From positions 1-64,000 of the forward strand of contig CAWIIF010000009.1 in the NCBI GenBank assembly GCA_963836015.1: 64,000 nt of DNA, in the 5' to 3' direction. This document shows, one piece after another, positions 53,099-61,976 of this stretch; positions within the stretch are counted from its first letter, which is position 1; the number at the start of each line of letters is the position of its first letter. A program made the translations under genes and the position numbers. The notes under the pieces are model-generated. The model made no database searches. It was not told the origin of the DNA and worked only from the letters and a program-made list of their open reading frames with translations. Origin of the DNA: CAWCDJ01 sp963836015. Its GTDB lineage: Bacteria; Acidobacteriota; Terriglobia; Bryobacterales; Bryobacteraceae.

Positions 53099-53647
53099 AT
53101 GAAGAGGCTATTGTTCCTTCTCTGCGGCTCCGCCGTGCTCTTGTGCGGCGCCGACCTGGCTGGCGTGAAGACCGTATACGTCATGCCTATGTCCCGCGGG
53201 CTGGACCAGTACCTGGCCAGCCGGTTGACGGCCGACCACGTGTTCCAGATCGTAACCGACCCGAAACTGGCCGACGCCGTCCTTACCGACCGCATCGGAG
53301 AGGCGTTCCAGATCCAGCTCGAGAGTTTTTCTCCCGATCCCGAAAAGGCCAAAGCCGAGGAAAAAGCCGAGGAAAAAGCCGAGGAGGAGCAGGCGCCTAA
53401 AGGGCAATCCGGCAGCTCCGGCGCCGCCGTAGCCTTTACCGACCCCGTCAACAAGGTGGACAACCCCTCCCTCAGCTCCTCGTTCGGTCGCGGCAAAGGG
53501 ACCATCTTCCTTGTGGAAGCGCGGTCGCGGCAGGTGGTCTGGTCCACCTTCGACCCGGCCAAAAGCAATACCGGCAAGGAACTCGATCGCACCGCCTCCG
53601 ACATTGTCAGCCGCCTCAAGAAAGACCTGAACCCGAAATCGAAGTAA
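53099..53647 (+). CDS. Secreted protein of unknown function
   Basis: About 182 residues from ATG 53099 with a signal peptide (MKRLLFLLCGSAVLLCGA). An earlier in-frame ATG at 53090 is possible. The mature part starts KTVYVMPMSRGLDQYLASRL and ends RSRQVVWSTFDPAKS then TASDIVSRLKKDL. This resembles periplasmic proteins built around a CsgG/GNA1162-like fold, but I cannot assign a family. The middle is charged (KAEEKAEEKAEEEQAPKGQS) and encoded by a tandem DNA repeat. The 3' end overlaps the convergent glycosyltransferase gene by 32 bases. Confidence 0.65.
   Translation: MKRLLFLLCGSAVLLCGADLAGVKTVYVMPMSRGLDQYLASRLTADHVFQIVTDPKLADAVLTDRIGEAFQIQLESFSPDPEKAKAEEKAEEKAEEEQAPKGQSGSSGAAVAFTDPVNKVDNPSLSSSFGRGKGTIFLVEARSRQVVWSTFDPAKSNTGKELDRTASDIVSRLKKDLNPKSK
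53351..53386 (+). repeat. Three tandem copies of a 12-bp unit (Lys-Ala-Glu-Glu)
   Basis: AAAGCCGAGGAA is repeated at 53351-53362 and 53363-53374, with a third copy at 53375-53386 differing at the last base. The repeat keeps frame and encodes the charged KAEE stretch of the secreted protein. Confidence 0.85.
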
Positions 53648-55994
53648 CCCCGGCGGCGGGTTCGCCGTGCCGCTTGTCCCACACCATCTCTCCATACCCC
53701 GCAACCAGCTTCCGGGTAATCGCGGCCATGTCCCAGTTGGCTTCCACCTCCGCCCGCGCCCTGGCGGCCATGGCGGATGCCTCCCGCGGATTCTCGAACA
53801 GCGCGGTCACCCGTTCGGCGAATCCGGCCGGGTCGTCCGCCAGCGCGCAGAACTCGCCGTCCCGGCTCGCCAGCCCTTCCGCTCCGACGGCCGTGGACAC
53901 CACGGGAATTCCCGCCGCGAACGCTTCCAGCAGTTTCACCCTCACTCCCGAGCCGCTCAGAATCGGGCACACAAACACCGCATAGCGTGCGAGCGGCTCC
54001 CGCACGTCCTCAACACATCCCAGCAATTCCAGGGCCCCCGAATGATTGGCCCAGGCGTGCACCGGCGGCGGATCCGATCCCGCGATTGCGAGCCGCGCCC
54101 CGGGCGTCCGGGCCAGGATCAGCGGCATGACTTCACCGACAAACCAATCCATCGCCACGCGGTTCGGGTCGTGCCGGAAGCTGCCGATGAACAGCATGGT
54201 GAGCGGCTCCCGCCCGCACTCGCGGAACTCGTAGCGCGACGTGTCGATCCCCGCCCGCGTTCCGGCCTTGGTTCGGCCGGCCAGCCCCGGCAGGTAGGAG
54301 AGCAGGTAGTCGCGGTTGGAGGGCGTGCACACCTGCACCTGGTCGAAGGCCGGCAGTGTGCGCATCTCGTAGCGCAAGGCCCGCAGGTACTCCAGGCGCG
54401 CATTGAATTCTCCCAGCAGCCCGGGGAAATGACCCAAGCCGCGCGCGATCGACTGGAAGTACAGGTCGTGCTCGAACAGCGCGCAGGGGATTCGCCGGAA
54501 CTCTCCGCGATACTGCGCCATGGGCGTATATTCCAGTTGCAGGACGTCGATGCGCTTCAGGTATATCTGCCGGTGAATCAGCCATTCCAGGTCACCCAGG
54601 GCGATCTCGCGAACTGCGTGCGGCTGCATCGATCCGGCCTCCCGGGCTTCTCCGCCCGGCCGCACCAGCCATTCCGCCGACGCGCAGAAGCGCCGCAACT
54701 CCTCGTTTTCCGAAGTCTGCCACGCGTAGTCCAGCAGTTCCACCACGTGGACCTCGGCAAGTTTCGCCATTTCGCGCAGCGTCTGGTACATGAAGACGCC
54801 GCCGCCGTGCACCGGGGGGCAGATCGGGTACGGCGAAACGAACAGCACGCGGAGCCGCGGGGGCGCCGCCTCCATCGGCTCGAAGCGGTCGCGAAAGTAT
54901 CCGCCCAGGGGACGACGGAAGGCTTCGGTGTCGGATACCCGCGCCAGCCCTCGCGCTCTCCACCGCGACCGCACGGCCTGCGGCAACTGCACGAATGCGC
55001 GCCCCAGCGCGCGAAAATTCGGCCGGCCCTGCACGTCCCCGAAAAGCACCGCCAGCAGCGCTCCGGCCCACGTGAATGCGAAATGCGAGAGCAGGCGAGA
55101 CCATTCGTGGATGTTCTTCCAGCAGAACAGCAGGAAGTTCTTCTTCAACACTCCCTGAATGAACTCCGGGGAGAACTTCTTCCCGATGGTTCCGCGGTGT
55201 TCGTGGAATACGACGCTCCGCGGCTGGTACAACACCTTCCATCCGCGCTTCCAGGCCATGTATCCCAAGTCGGTGTCTTCCAGGTAGAACGGCTCCAGCA
55301 CACGGTCGAAGCCGCCCAACTCGAGGAACTTGTGCCGGTCGAAGGCACAAGACCCGCCGCCGCCGTAGAAACAGGGATACAGATCTTGTACCGCAGGGTC
55401 GTCGCGGTGCCGGACGCGCAGGCCGCCGTCCTGCCACCACCCCTGCGTCAACCCGGTCTCCTCGCGCACTTTCGCCGGGTCGCTAAAAAAGATCTGGCAG
55501 GAAACCGCGAAAACATCCGGGTCGCGAAAGCCCTCGATCAGGGGTGCGAGAAACCCCTGGTCCGCCCGCATATCGCTGTTCAGCAGGACCACGATATCGT
55601 TCCGCGCCTCGCGAAACCCGGCATTCGATCCACCGCCGAAGCCCAGGTTCTCCGGAAGCGGCAGCACCCTCACGGAAGGGAACGCGGATCGCACATACTC
55701 CGCGCTGCCGTCCGTCGAGCCGTTGTCCACGACGATGATTTCATTGTCCGGATGTCCGGACATGGCGGCGATCACCGACGGCAGATATTTTGCGAGGAGG
55801 TCTTTGCCGTTCCAGTTGGGAATCACGACCGAAGCGGCCGGACCCGCTCCCTCATGACCGCGGCTCTGCGGGTGGTACGGGAACAGCTTGCTGCACAGGT
55901 CCGTCAGCGCCAGAGCGACGATCGCGATCGCCAGCAGCAGCGGCGAAACCAGCAGCAGCGGAAGCGCCTTGAGGATGCGTTTCAGCAGCGCCAT
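53616..55994 (-). CDS. GT2-GT4 fusion glycosyltransferase with N-terminal membrane helix
   Basis: A 792-residue protein. Residues ~8-32 are a membrane helix (ALPLLLVSPLLLAIAIVALA). Residues ~53-300 are a GT2 domain: ASVVIPNWNGKDLLAKYLPS, IIVVDNGSTDGSAEYV, VVLLNSDMRADQGFL and FYLEDTDLGYMAWKRGWK. Residues ~385-770 are a GT-B domain of the GT4 class: VLFVSPYPICPPVHGGGVFM, LFIGSFRHDPNRVAMDWFVG and GSGVRVKLLEAFAAGIPVVS. The two modules could add two successive sugars. It lies 1 base after the methyltransferase gene. Confidence 0.85.
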   Translation of the reverse strand: MALLKRILKALPLLLVSPLLLAIAIVALALTDLCSKLFPYHPQSRGHEGAGPAASVVIPNWNGKDLLAKYLPSVIAAMSGHPDNEIIVVDNGSTDGSAEYVRSAFPSVRVLPLPENLGFGGGSNAGFREARNDIVVLLNSDMRADQGFLAPLIEGFRDPDVFAVSCQIFFSDPAKVREETGLTQGWWQDGGLRVRHRDDPAVQDLYPCFYGGGGSCAFDRHKFLELGGFDRVLEPFYLEDTDLGYMAWKRGWKVLYQPRSVVFHEHRGTIGKKFSPEFIQGVLKKNFLLFCWKNIHEWSRLLSHFAFTWAGALLAVLFGDVQGRPNFRALGRAFVQLPQAVRSRWRARGLARVSDTEAFRRPLGGYFRDRFEPMEAAPPRLRVLFVSPYPICPPVHGGGVFMYQTLREMAKLAEVHVVELLDYAWQTSENEELRRFCASAEWLVRPGGEAREAGSMQPHAVREIALGDLEWLIHRQIYLKRIDVLQLEYTPMAQYRGEFRRIPCALFEHDLYFQSIARGLGHFPGLLGEFNARLEYLRALRYEMRTLPAFDQVQVCTPSNRDYLLSYLPGLAGRTKAGTRAGIDTSRYEFRECGREPLTMLFIGSFRHDPNRVAMDWFVGEVMPLILARTPGARLAIAGSDPPPVHAWANHSGALELLGCVEDVREPLARYAVFVCPILSGSGVRVKLLEAFAAGIPVVSTAVGAEGLASRDGEFCALADDPAGFAERVTALFENPREASAMAARARAEVEANWDMAAITRKLVAGYGEMVWDKRHGEPAAGVTSISGSGLS

Positions 55995-55995
55995 G

Positions 55996-57210
55996 TCAAG
56001 CAGGCAGATCGGGGCCCACCCCGATCTTGCGGCCCAGTTTTATCCAGCGCGAGCCGCGTACCAGCGTGAGCTGCCGCCCCAGTTCCGCCGCCTCTTTTTC
56101 CAGGCGCAGCGCCCACCCCGTGCGGTCTTCCAACTCCTTCTCGGTGTTGTGAAGGGCCTCCACCGCCTTGGCCAGCTCGGCCGTTTGAAATTGGACGGCC
56201 GCTTCGCGCTCCTCGGCCCACGCCGTCTTGGCGCGCACGTCGCTCTCGAGACCGGCGATGGCGCGCTGTGCGCTCTCCTGCGTCTCCGCCAGTTCCCCCT
56301 GCAACTCCTCGACGCGCGCGCGCCGCCCCGCGATCTCCAGGTTCAGCTCGTCCGCCCAGCGGTTGCTCTTCTCGAGCGCCGCCTGGAGCTCCGCGAACTG
56401 CCGCATCAGGGACTCGTGCTCCGCAAGCGCCTTCTCGAGCCATGCGTTCTTAGTGGCCAGCTCCTTCTCGAGCAGCGCGATGTGCCGCTCGCGCTCGCGC
56501 AGCACGTTGGCTGCCCGCGGAATATATACGAACGTGGGATTCCCCAATTGCGGCCGGTGGGCGCACACGGCCACGAAGAAATGGGACTCGTCCGGCGCGG
56601 GCTCACCCGCATCCACACGCACCTCCACCGTGTTCCCGCGGTCGTTCGGCTGGAACGAGACTCCTTCCACGTGGTTCTCCAGGAACATCGAAACGTACGG
56701 GAAGACCTCCTTCAATGAGTCGAAGAACTCCTTGAAATCGAATTCGTGAACGTGAAACGGGTTAGCCCCGTCGGCGCCCCGCGATTCGGTGTAGTACAGC
56801 TTGTTGGGCGTCGAAACCATGAACTGCCCGGTGGGCGAAAGCACCCGCCGCGCCTCCAGCAGAAACGCCTTCCAGTTCTCCAGGTGCTCGATCACCTCGA
56901 AGGCCACTACCAGGTCGAAGGCCCCGTCTCCATGAGGCAGCGACGTGACCGAAGCTTCTTCGAAGGACAGGTTTGGCAAGCGGTAATTGGCGCGCGCGTA
57001 TTCGATCGCCTCCGCCGCGCGGTCGATCCCCACCACGCTCATCGCCGTATGGGCCAGCTCGGCCGATCCGTACCCGGCGCCGCAGCCGGCGTCCAGCACG
57101 CGCTTTCCCCGCGCCAGCCTCGCCGCAAACGTGTAGCGCGCCAGGTGCTCGTTCAACAGGTCGATATCCACCTGGCCGGGAATGACCCGCTCGCCCGTGA
57201 ATTCAGCCAA
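55996..57210 (-). CDS. SAM-dependent methyltransferase with long C-terminal coiled coil
   Basis: A 404-residue protein. Residues ~1-225 are a class I methyltransferase: motif I VLDAGCGAGYGSAELA, VVGIDRAAEAIEYARANY, the acidic AFDLVVAFEVIEHLENW and LSPTGQFMVSTPNK. Residues ~238-385 are a continuous heptad-rich coiled coil (LLEKELATKNAWLEKALAEH, VEELQGELAETQESAQ). The end, GSRWIKLGRKIGVG, is a short basic segment seen in glycan-assembly proteins. This resembles WbdD of E. coli O9a, which caps the glycan end and measures chain length with its coiled coil, but WbdD also has a kinase domain, absent here. The start overlaps the Wzt gene by 8 bases. Confidence 0.8.
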   Translation of the reverse strand: MAEFTGERVIPGQVDIDLLNEHLARYTFAARLARGKRVLDAGCGAGYGSAELAHTAMSVVGIDRAAEAIEYARANYRLPNLSFEEASVTSLPHGDGAFDLVVAFEVIEHLENWKAFLLEARRVLSPTGQFMVSTPNKLYYTESRGADGANPFHVHEFDFKEFFDSLKEVFPYVSMFLENHVEGVSFQPNDRGNTVEVRVDAGEPAPDESHFFVAVCAHRPQLGNPTFVYIPRAANVLRERERHIALLEKELATKNAWLEKALAEHESLMRQFAELQAALEKSNRWADELNLEIAGRRARVEELQGELAETQESAQRAIAGLESDVRAKTAWAEEREAAVQFQTAELAKAVEALHNTEKELEDRTGWALRLEKEAAELGRQLTLVRGSRWIKLGRKIGVGPDLPA

Positions 57211-58531
57211 TCCGTTTCTCCAGCCTGGGAGCGGCGGCCGCCTGCTCGCCCCGGATTCTCGCGTTCACCTCCACCCGGCACGGCATGTGGAGATACCCGT
57301 AGACTTCCTGCTCCGTGCGCGACATTTGCAGCGCCAGCGCGTTATCGATCCAGTCGCACATCGTGTAGCCGGCCAGCGTCCCATCCGCGATCGCCGGCGA
57401 AAATGAAAAGGATGCCGGATACAACTCGGGCAGCTCCACATGGAAATCCACCGTGTAGATGTCGCCCGCCTGCATGGGAGGCAATTCGTAGCCCTCGCGC
57501 GCCGTGTTGGTGCCCGAAAAATCGATACCCAGTTGATTGCGCAGCATGAAACCCACCATCGGCACCGCCACCGCGCCTTTGGCCCGCACGCTGATGCGCA
57601 CCACGATTCGCGATTGCGGATTCAGCAGGTGCACCGGCTGCCCCTGTTCGTCGAGCACCGCGATGCCGATCACTTCCGCGCGGCCGTCTCCGTGCCGGTG
57701 ATCGATGTTCGGGATCGACTCCACTACTTCGGGCGCCAGCACAGCCGCGGCGCGCGTGTGCTTCTCTTCCTCGGCCGCCTTGTGCCGCAGGTATGTCGAG
57801 TCTTTGGCGGTCATGGCGGCCAGGTACTTCGAGACTACCTTATCGGGCGCGCCGGCCTCGACGATCCGCCCCTGGTCGAGCCACAGCACGCGATCTCCGA
57901 TGGCCTTCACGTCCGCCACCGCGTGGGACACGAACAGAATCGTGATGCCCCGCGACCGCAGTTCGTGCACCTTCCGCATGCAGCGCTGGCGGAAGTAGAT
58001 GTCCCCCACCGCCAGGGCCTCATCCACCAGCAGAATCTCGGGATCCACGTTGATTGCCACGGCGAATGCGAGCCGGACCACCATCCCGCTCGAATAGGTC
58101 TTCACCGGCCTGTCGATAAACTCGCCAATTTCCGCGAACGCCTCGATATCGCCGTACCGCTGGTCGATCTGCCGCGTGGTTAGCCCCATGATGGAGCCGT
58201 TCAGGTATACGTTGTCCCGCCCCGAGAACTCGGGGTTAAACCCGGCGCCCAGCTCGAGCAGCGCCGAAACCCGCCCGTTCACGGCGACCTCGCCGCTGCT
58301 CGGCGCCAGAATCCCCGCCACCATCTGTAGCAGGGTGCTCTTGCCCGAGCCGTTTTCCCCCACGATGCAGAAAGTCTCGCCGCGCTCCACCTCGAAGCTC
58401 ACGTCGTGCAGCGCCCAGAAATCCCGGTGCCGCCGGATGCGGTTCAGGCATAGCAGTTCCTTGAGCCGGTCGCCCGGCGCATCGTAGATGGCGTAGCTCT
58501 TGGAGACGCCTTGAAATTGAACGGCTTTCAC
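57203..58531 (-). CDS. wzt: Wzt-type ABC transporter ATPase with C-terminal carbohydrate-binding-type domain
   Basis: A 442-residue protein from GTG 58531 (VKAVQFQGVSKSYAIYDAPG). The ATPase has Walker A GENGSGKSTLL, the signature VKTYSSGMVVRLAFA (SSGM), Walker B EILLVDEALAVGD and the switch His in LFVSHAVADV. Residues ~270-440 form a beta-sandwich of the Wzt C-terminal type (AEVIGIAVLDEQGQPVHLLN, YTVDFHVELPELYPASFSFS), which in E. coli O9a binds the modified glycan end before export. A Wzm membrane partner is required but none is in the window. It is the first gene of its operon. Confidence 0.88.
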   Translation of the reverse strand: MKAVQFQGVSKSYAIYDAPGDRLKELLCLNRIRRHRDFWALHDVSFEVERGETFCIVGENGSGKSTLLQMVAGILAPSSGEVAVNGRVSALLELGAGFNPEFSGRDNVYLNGSIMGLTTRQIDQRYGDIEAFAEIGEFIDRPVKTYSSGMVVRLAFAVAINVDPEILLVDEALAVGDIYFRQRCMRKVHELRSRGITILFVSHAVADVKAIGDRVLWLDQGRIVEAGAPDKVVSKYLAAMTAKDSTYLRHKAAEEEKHTRAAAVLAPEVVESIPNIDHRHGDGRAEVIGIAVLDEQGQPVHLLNPQSRIVVRISVRAKGAVAVPMVGFMLRNQLGIDFSGTNTAREGYELPPMQAGDIYTVDFHVELPELYPASFSFSPAIADGTLAGYTMCDWIDNALALQMSRTEQEVYGYLHMPCRVEVNARIRGEQAAAAPRLEKRIG

Positions 58532-58966
58532 GATTTGGCGTAACGAAACACCAGTGTAACGAAAGTTGCTTGTGGCGTGCGACGTGAGGAAGGTAACAAA
58601 AGGGCGGCCGCCAACCCCTCCTGTGATTCTTGAACCGCGAGCCGGAAAGACAGCGGTTGTATATAACCGCGGCGCCAAACGATTACATCACGCGGCGCGT
58701 CAGAACTCGCGGCCAGTCAGCCGAGGAAGCTGGAAGCCGCCCTTATAGTGGACTGGTTCTATGCACTTCCTCCTTAGTAGTGGCTCCCCCCGTGGAGGGG
58801 GATCGCGTTAAAAACGGCTCCGAAAAACCGTTTCCAATCACAATATGCGCCCTGAAGCCGAGGTTGTCAATAGGCCGCAAGCCCTATCACGGTCGCTGCG
58901 ACCACATCCATATTAGGGCCTCATATTCTTGATTTTTTGCTACTATGAGAGTTGCAAGGGGGTGTG
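58532..58966. other. 435-bp divergent intergenic region with several hairpins
   Basis: No convincing gene between wzt and the fused oxidoreductase. Three perfect inverted repeats stand out: GCGGTT-AACCGC (58653-58670, loop GTATAT), TCCCCC-GGGGGA (58785-58802, loop CGTGGA) and AAACGG-CCGTTT (58812-58833, 10-base loop). A TACTAT box at 58941-58946 could be the -10 of the oxidoreductase gene. The region must hold both divergent promoters and may hold a structured leader or small RNA. Confidence 0.5.
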
Positions 58967-61345
58967 GTGTTTCTCATCACTCGTAGGAAACAGTTCGGAC
59001 CAACGACCTTCCTCTGGGACGTGAAAGCGCCGGATGTCGCCCGAGCCGCGCGGCCCGGGCACTTCGTCATGGCTCGCATCGACGAGCACGGCGAGCGCAT
59101 TCCGCTCACCGTAGCCGATTTCGACCAGGACTGCGGCACCGTCACTGTCGTGATCCAGGCTGTGGGAAAAACGACGTCCGAAATGATGTCGCTGCGCCAA
59201 GGCGATGCCATCCTGGATTTCATCGGCCCGCTCGGGCTGCCCAGCCACATCCGCCAGCTCGACGGCACCGTGGTCATGGTGGGCGGCGGCCTGGGCGTGG
59301 CCCCAGTCTTTCCGCAACTCCGGGAGTACAAGCGGCAGGGCAACCGTACGATCTCGATCGTCGGATTCCGCAATAAGGACCTGGTCTTCTGGGAGGACCG
59401 GTTCCGCGAGTTTAGCGACGAGCTGATCGTCACCACCGACGATGGCAGCTATGGCCGCCACGGCTTCGTCACGCACGCGCTGGCCGATGTCCTCGCGCGT
59501 GAGAAGGATATCCGCGAGGTGGTAGCCATCGGCCCCATCCCCATGATGAAGGCCTGCTCGGAAGTCACCCGTCCCTTCGTGGTCCCCACCATCGTCAGCC
59601 TGAATTCCATCATGGTGGACGGCACGGGCATGTGCGGCTCCTGCCGCGTCACCATCGGCGGCAAGATGAAATTCGCCTGCGTGGATGGCGCCGATTTCGA
59701 CGGCCACCTGGTCAACTTCGACGAGCTGGCGCTCCGCCAGAAGCGCTTCGAGCGCGAAGAGAAGGCCGCCATGGAGCGCTTCCGTTCCGAATCCGCCAAG
59801 CTTGCCAGCCTCAGGAGCAGCGCGGAATCGAACGGCCGCCCGCACTCCATCTGCGACCTGCCCGAACCCCTCGCCCAAACTCCCGGCCCGCGCGTTCCGA
59901 AGAATATCAAGACGATCCCGCCGGAGCGCGCAATCATGCCGCACCAGCCGGCCGAGGAGCGGGTCCACAACTTCAACGAAGTTGCGCTCGGACTCGATCT
60001 CGAAGGCGCGCTGCACGAAGCGGAGCGCTGCCTGCGGTGCAAGAAACCGCGCTGCGTCCCCGGCTGCCCGGTGGGTATCGACATTCCCGGCTTTATCTCG
60101 GCCCTGCAGCACCGCGACATCAAGGGCTCGTACCAGATTCTCAAGGCGTCCAACGCGCTACCCGCCGTGTGCGGCCGCGTCTGCCCGCAGGAGTCCCAGT
60201 GCGAGGCCACTTGCGTGGTCGGAGCGAAATTCAAACCGGTAGCCATCGGACGACTGGAGCGTTTCGTCGCCGATGCCGCCATGGGGCGCGGGTGGGACGA
60301 GCCTCCGCAGATCGATTCGACTGCCCAAAAGAGAGCGGCCATCATCGGATCCGGCCCGTCCGGCCTGGCGTGCGCGGGGGACCTCGCGCGCAACGGCGTC
60401 AAGGTCACGATCTTCGAAGCGCTGCACGTTGCCGGCGGGGTGCTGAAATACGGCATCCCCGAATTTCGCCTCCCCGACGTGATCATCGATGCCGAAATCG
60501 AGAATATGAAAAAGCTCGGCGTGGAGATCCGGCTCGACACCATCATAGGCAAGCTCTTCACCATTCCGCAGCTTCTCACCGATATGGGTTACGACGCGGC
60601 GTTCGTCGGCACGGGGGCCGGCTCGCCCAAGTTCGCCGGCATTCCGGGCGAGGCCCTGAACGGCGTGTTCTCGGCCAACGAGTTTCTCACGCGCGTCAAC
60701 CTGATGCGCGGCCACCGGCAGCCGCTCTACGATACGCCGGTGGGCATGGGCCGCCGCGTGGCGGTGGTCGGCGCGGGCAATACCGCTATGGATTCCTGCC
60801 GCGTCGCCAAGCGAATGGGCGCCGAAAAGGTGACGGTGGTCTACCGCCGGTCGCGCCGCGAATCGCCCGCGCGAATCGAGGAGTTGGAGCACGCCATCGA
60901 AGAGGGCATCGAGTTCCTGTGGCTGACCAATCCGGTGGAAATCACCGGCAATTCGGCGGGGTGGGTCACCGGAATGCGGGTCCAGAAGATGGAACTCGGG
61001 GAGCCCGACGCTTCGGGACGGCGCCGCCCGGTCCCGGTGGAAGGCTCCGAGTATCTGATCGACGTCGATACCGTCATCTACGCGCTGGGCACCACTGCCA
61101 ACCCCATCGTCGCGCAGACTACGCCGGGCCTCAAGACCAATAAGTGGGGCTACATCGAGGTGGACGAACGCACCGGGATGACCTCCATTCCGGGCGTCTT
61201 CGCCGGCGGCGATATCGTGACCGGCGCGGCCACCGTGATCCTGGCCATGGGCGCGGGGCGGCGCGCGGCCAAAGGCATGCTGGAATACATGGGCATTCAC
61301 TTACCGGACCAGCCCCAAGAACTCGCGCAAGCAGGGAGAGCCTGA
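58967..61345 (+). CDS. Fused SudB-SudA/NfnAB-like iron-sulfur flavoprotein oxidoreductase
   Basis: A 792-residue fusion. The N-terminal ~280 residues are a PyrK/SudB-like FAD and NAD module: GHFVMARIDEHGERIPLTVA, VMVGGGLGVAPVFPQL and a [2Fe-2S] motif DGTGMCGSCRVTIGGKMKFA then C. The Asp-three-Cys set recalls sulfide dehydrogenase and NfnA, where one cluster ligand is Asp. The rest is a GltD/NfnB-like module: [4Fe-4S] cysteines in CLRCKKPRCVPGCPVGIDIP and CGRVCPQESQCEATC, FAD motif AAIIGSGPSGLACAGDLARN, NADPH motif RVAVVGAGNTAMDSCRVAKR, and GVFAGGDIVTGAATVILAMG. It may move electrons between NADH, NADPH and ferredoxin or polysulfide. I chose GTG 58967, behind AAGGGGG; TTG 58952 and GTG 58964 are alternatives. 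Confidence 0.88.
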   Translation: MFLITRRKQFGPTTFLWDVKAPDVARAARPGHFVMARIDEHGERIPLTVADFDQDCGTVTVVIQAVGKTTSEMMSLRQGDAILDFIGPLGLPSHIRQLDGTVVMVGGGLGVAPVFPQLREYKRQGNRTISIVGFRNKDLVFWEDRFREFSDELIVTTDDGSYGRHGFVTHALADVLAREKDIREVVAIGPIPMMKACSEVTRPFVVPTIVSLNSIMVDGTGMCGSCRVTIGGKMKFACVDGADFDGHLVNFDELALRQKRFEREEKAAMERFRSESAKLASLRSSAESNGRPHSICDLPEPLAQTPGPRVPKNIKTIPPERAIMPHQPAEERVHNFNEVALGLDLEGALHEAERCLRCKKPRCVPGCPVGIDIPGFISALQHRDIKGSYQILKASNALPAVCGRVCPQESQCEATCVVGAKFKPVAIGRLERFVADAAMGRGWDEPPQIDSTAQKRAAIIGSGPSGLACAGDLARNGVKVTIFEALHVAGGVLKYGIPEFRLPDVIIDAEIENMKKLGVEIRLDTIIGKLFTIPQLLTDMGYDAAFVGTGAGSPKFAGIPGEALNGVFSANEFLTRVNLMRGHRQPLYDTPVGMGRRVAVVGAGNTAMDSCRVAKRMGAEKVTVVYRRSRRESPARIEELEHAIEEGIEFLWLTNPVEITGNSAGWVTGMRVQKMELGEPDASGRRRPVPVEGSEYLIDVDTVIYALGTTANPIVAQTTPGLKTNKWGYIEVDERTGMTSIPGVFAGGDIVTGAATVILAMGAGRRAAKGMLEYMGIHLPDQPQELAQAGRA

Positions 61346-61346
61346 T

Positions 61347-61973
61347 ATGCCATCCTCCTGTCCCAAGTGTCACCAGGTGTTGGACGAAGACGAGATCTGC
61401 TGCGCCCAGGTGCGCTATACCTGGCGGTGCAAAAGCTGCTTCAAACTGACCACCGGCTTTGCCGTGCCGTACGGCAAATGCTTCCTCTGCGGTGGCGTTC
61501 TGGAAGTGATTCCCGGGCGCGACCTGGGCGATTCCATGCGCTTTCGCGCGATCCGCGATGCCGTGCAGTTCGAGCTCGATTCGTTCCACTTTTACAAGCT
61601 GGCGCGCGATCGCGCGGCTACACCCGAGCAGCGCGCCGTACTCGAGCGCCTCTACGAAGCCGAGCTCGATCACCTGCACGAGCTCGACGAGAAGTACCAC
61701 GCGCATCTCGACCGCGAAGTGGTGGAGCTCTCCGCCGACGAGCAGAACCTGCTTTCCAATTCGCTTTTCCGCGGTATCAACGTCACCGCCAGTTCCGGGA
61801 TCGCGGACTTATACCGGGCCGCGCTCGAGATGGAGCGCCGCACGCGCGACCATTTCCGGAAGCTCGCGAACGAGTTGCCCGAGGGTCTGGAAAAGGACCT
61901 GTGCGGAGAGCTGGCGGCTGAAGAAGAGGAGCATGTCGCCCTGCTCGAAGGGGAGCTGGAGCAGATCGGGTAG
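61347..61973 (+). CDS. Rubrerythrin-like diiron protein with N-terminal zinc-ribbon cysteines
   Basis: A 208-residue protein whose ATG follows the oxidoreductase stop by 1 base, so the two are translated from one mRNA. The first ~55 residues hold paired cysteines (CPKC, CC, CKSC, CFLC) as in rubredoxin or zinc-ribbon modules. Residues ~65-205 are a ferritin-like four-helix bundle with the iron ligands in AVQFELDSFHFYKLA, LYEAELDHLHELDEKYHAH, AALEMERRTRDHF and ELAAEEEEHVALLEGELE. Rubrerythrins reduce peroxide with electrons from NAD(P)H. The adjacent flavoprotein is a plausible electron donor. Confidence 0.85.
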   Translation: MPSSCPKCHQVLDEDEICCAQVRYTWRCKSCFKLTTGFAVPYGKCFLCGGVLEVIPGRDLGDSMRFRAIRDAVQFELDSFHFYKLARDRAATPEQRAVLERLYEAELDHLHELDEKYHAHLDREVVELSADEQNLLSNSLFRGINVTASSGIADLYRAALEMERRTRDHFRKLANELPEGLEKDLCGELAAEEEEHVALLEGELEQIG

Positions 61974-61976
61974 CGG

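Noticed and set aside
53667..56069. 800-codon plus-strand open frame opposite the GT2-GT4 fusion
   Set aside because: Antisense shadow; no motif and implausible composition.
58566..58932. Two small open frames in the wzt/oxidoreductase gap
   Set aside because: No ribosome binding sites, no family signal, and they run through the hairpins described for the region.
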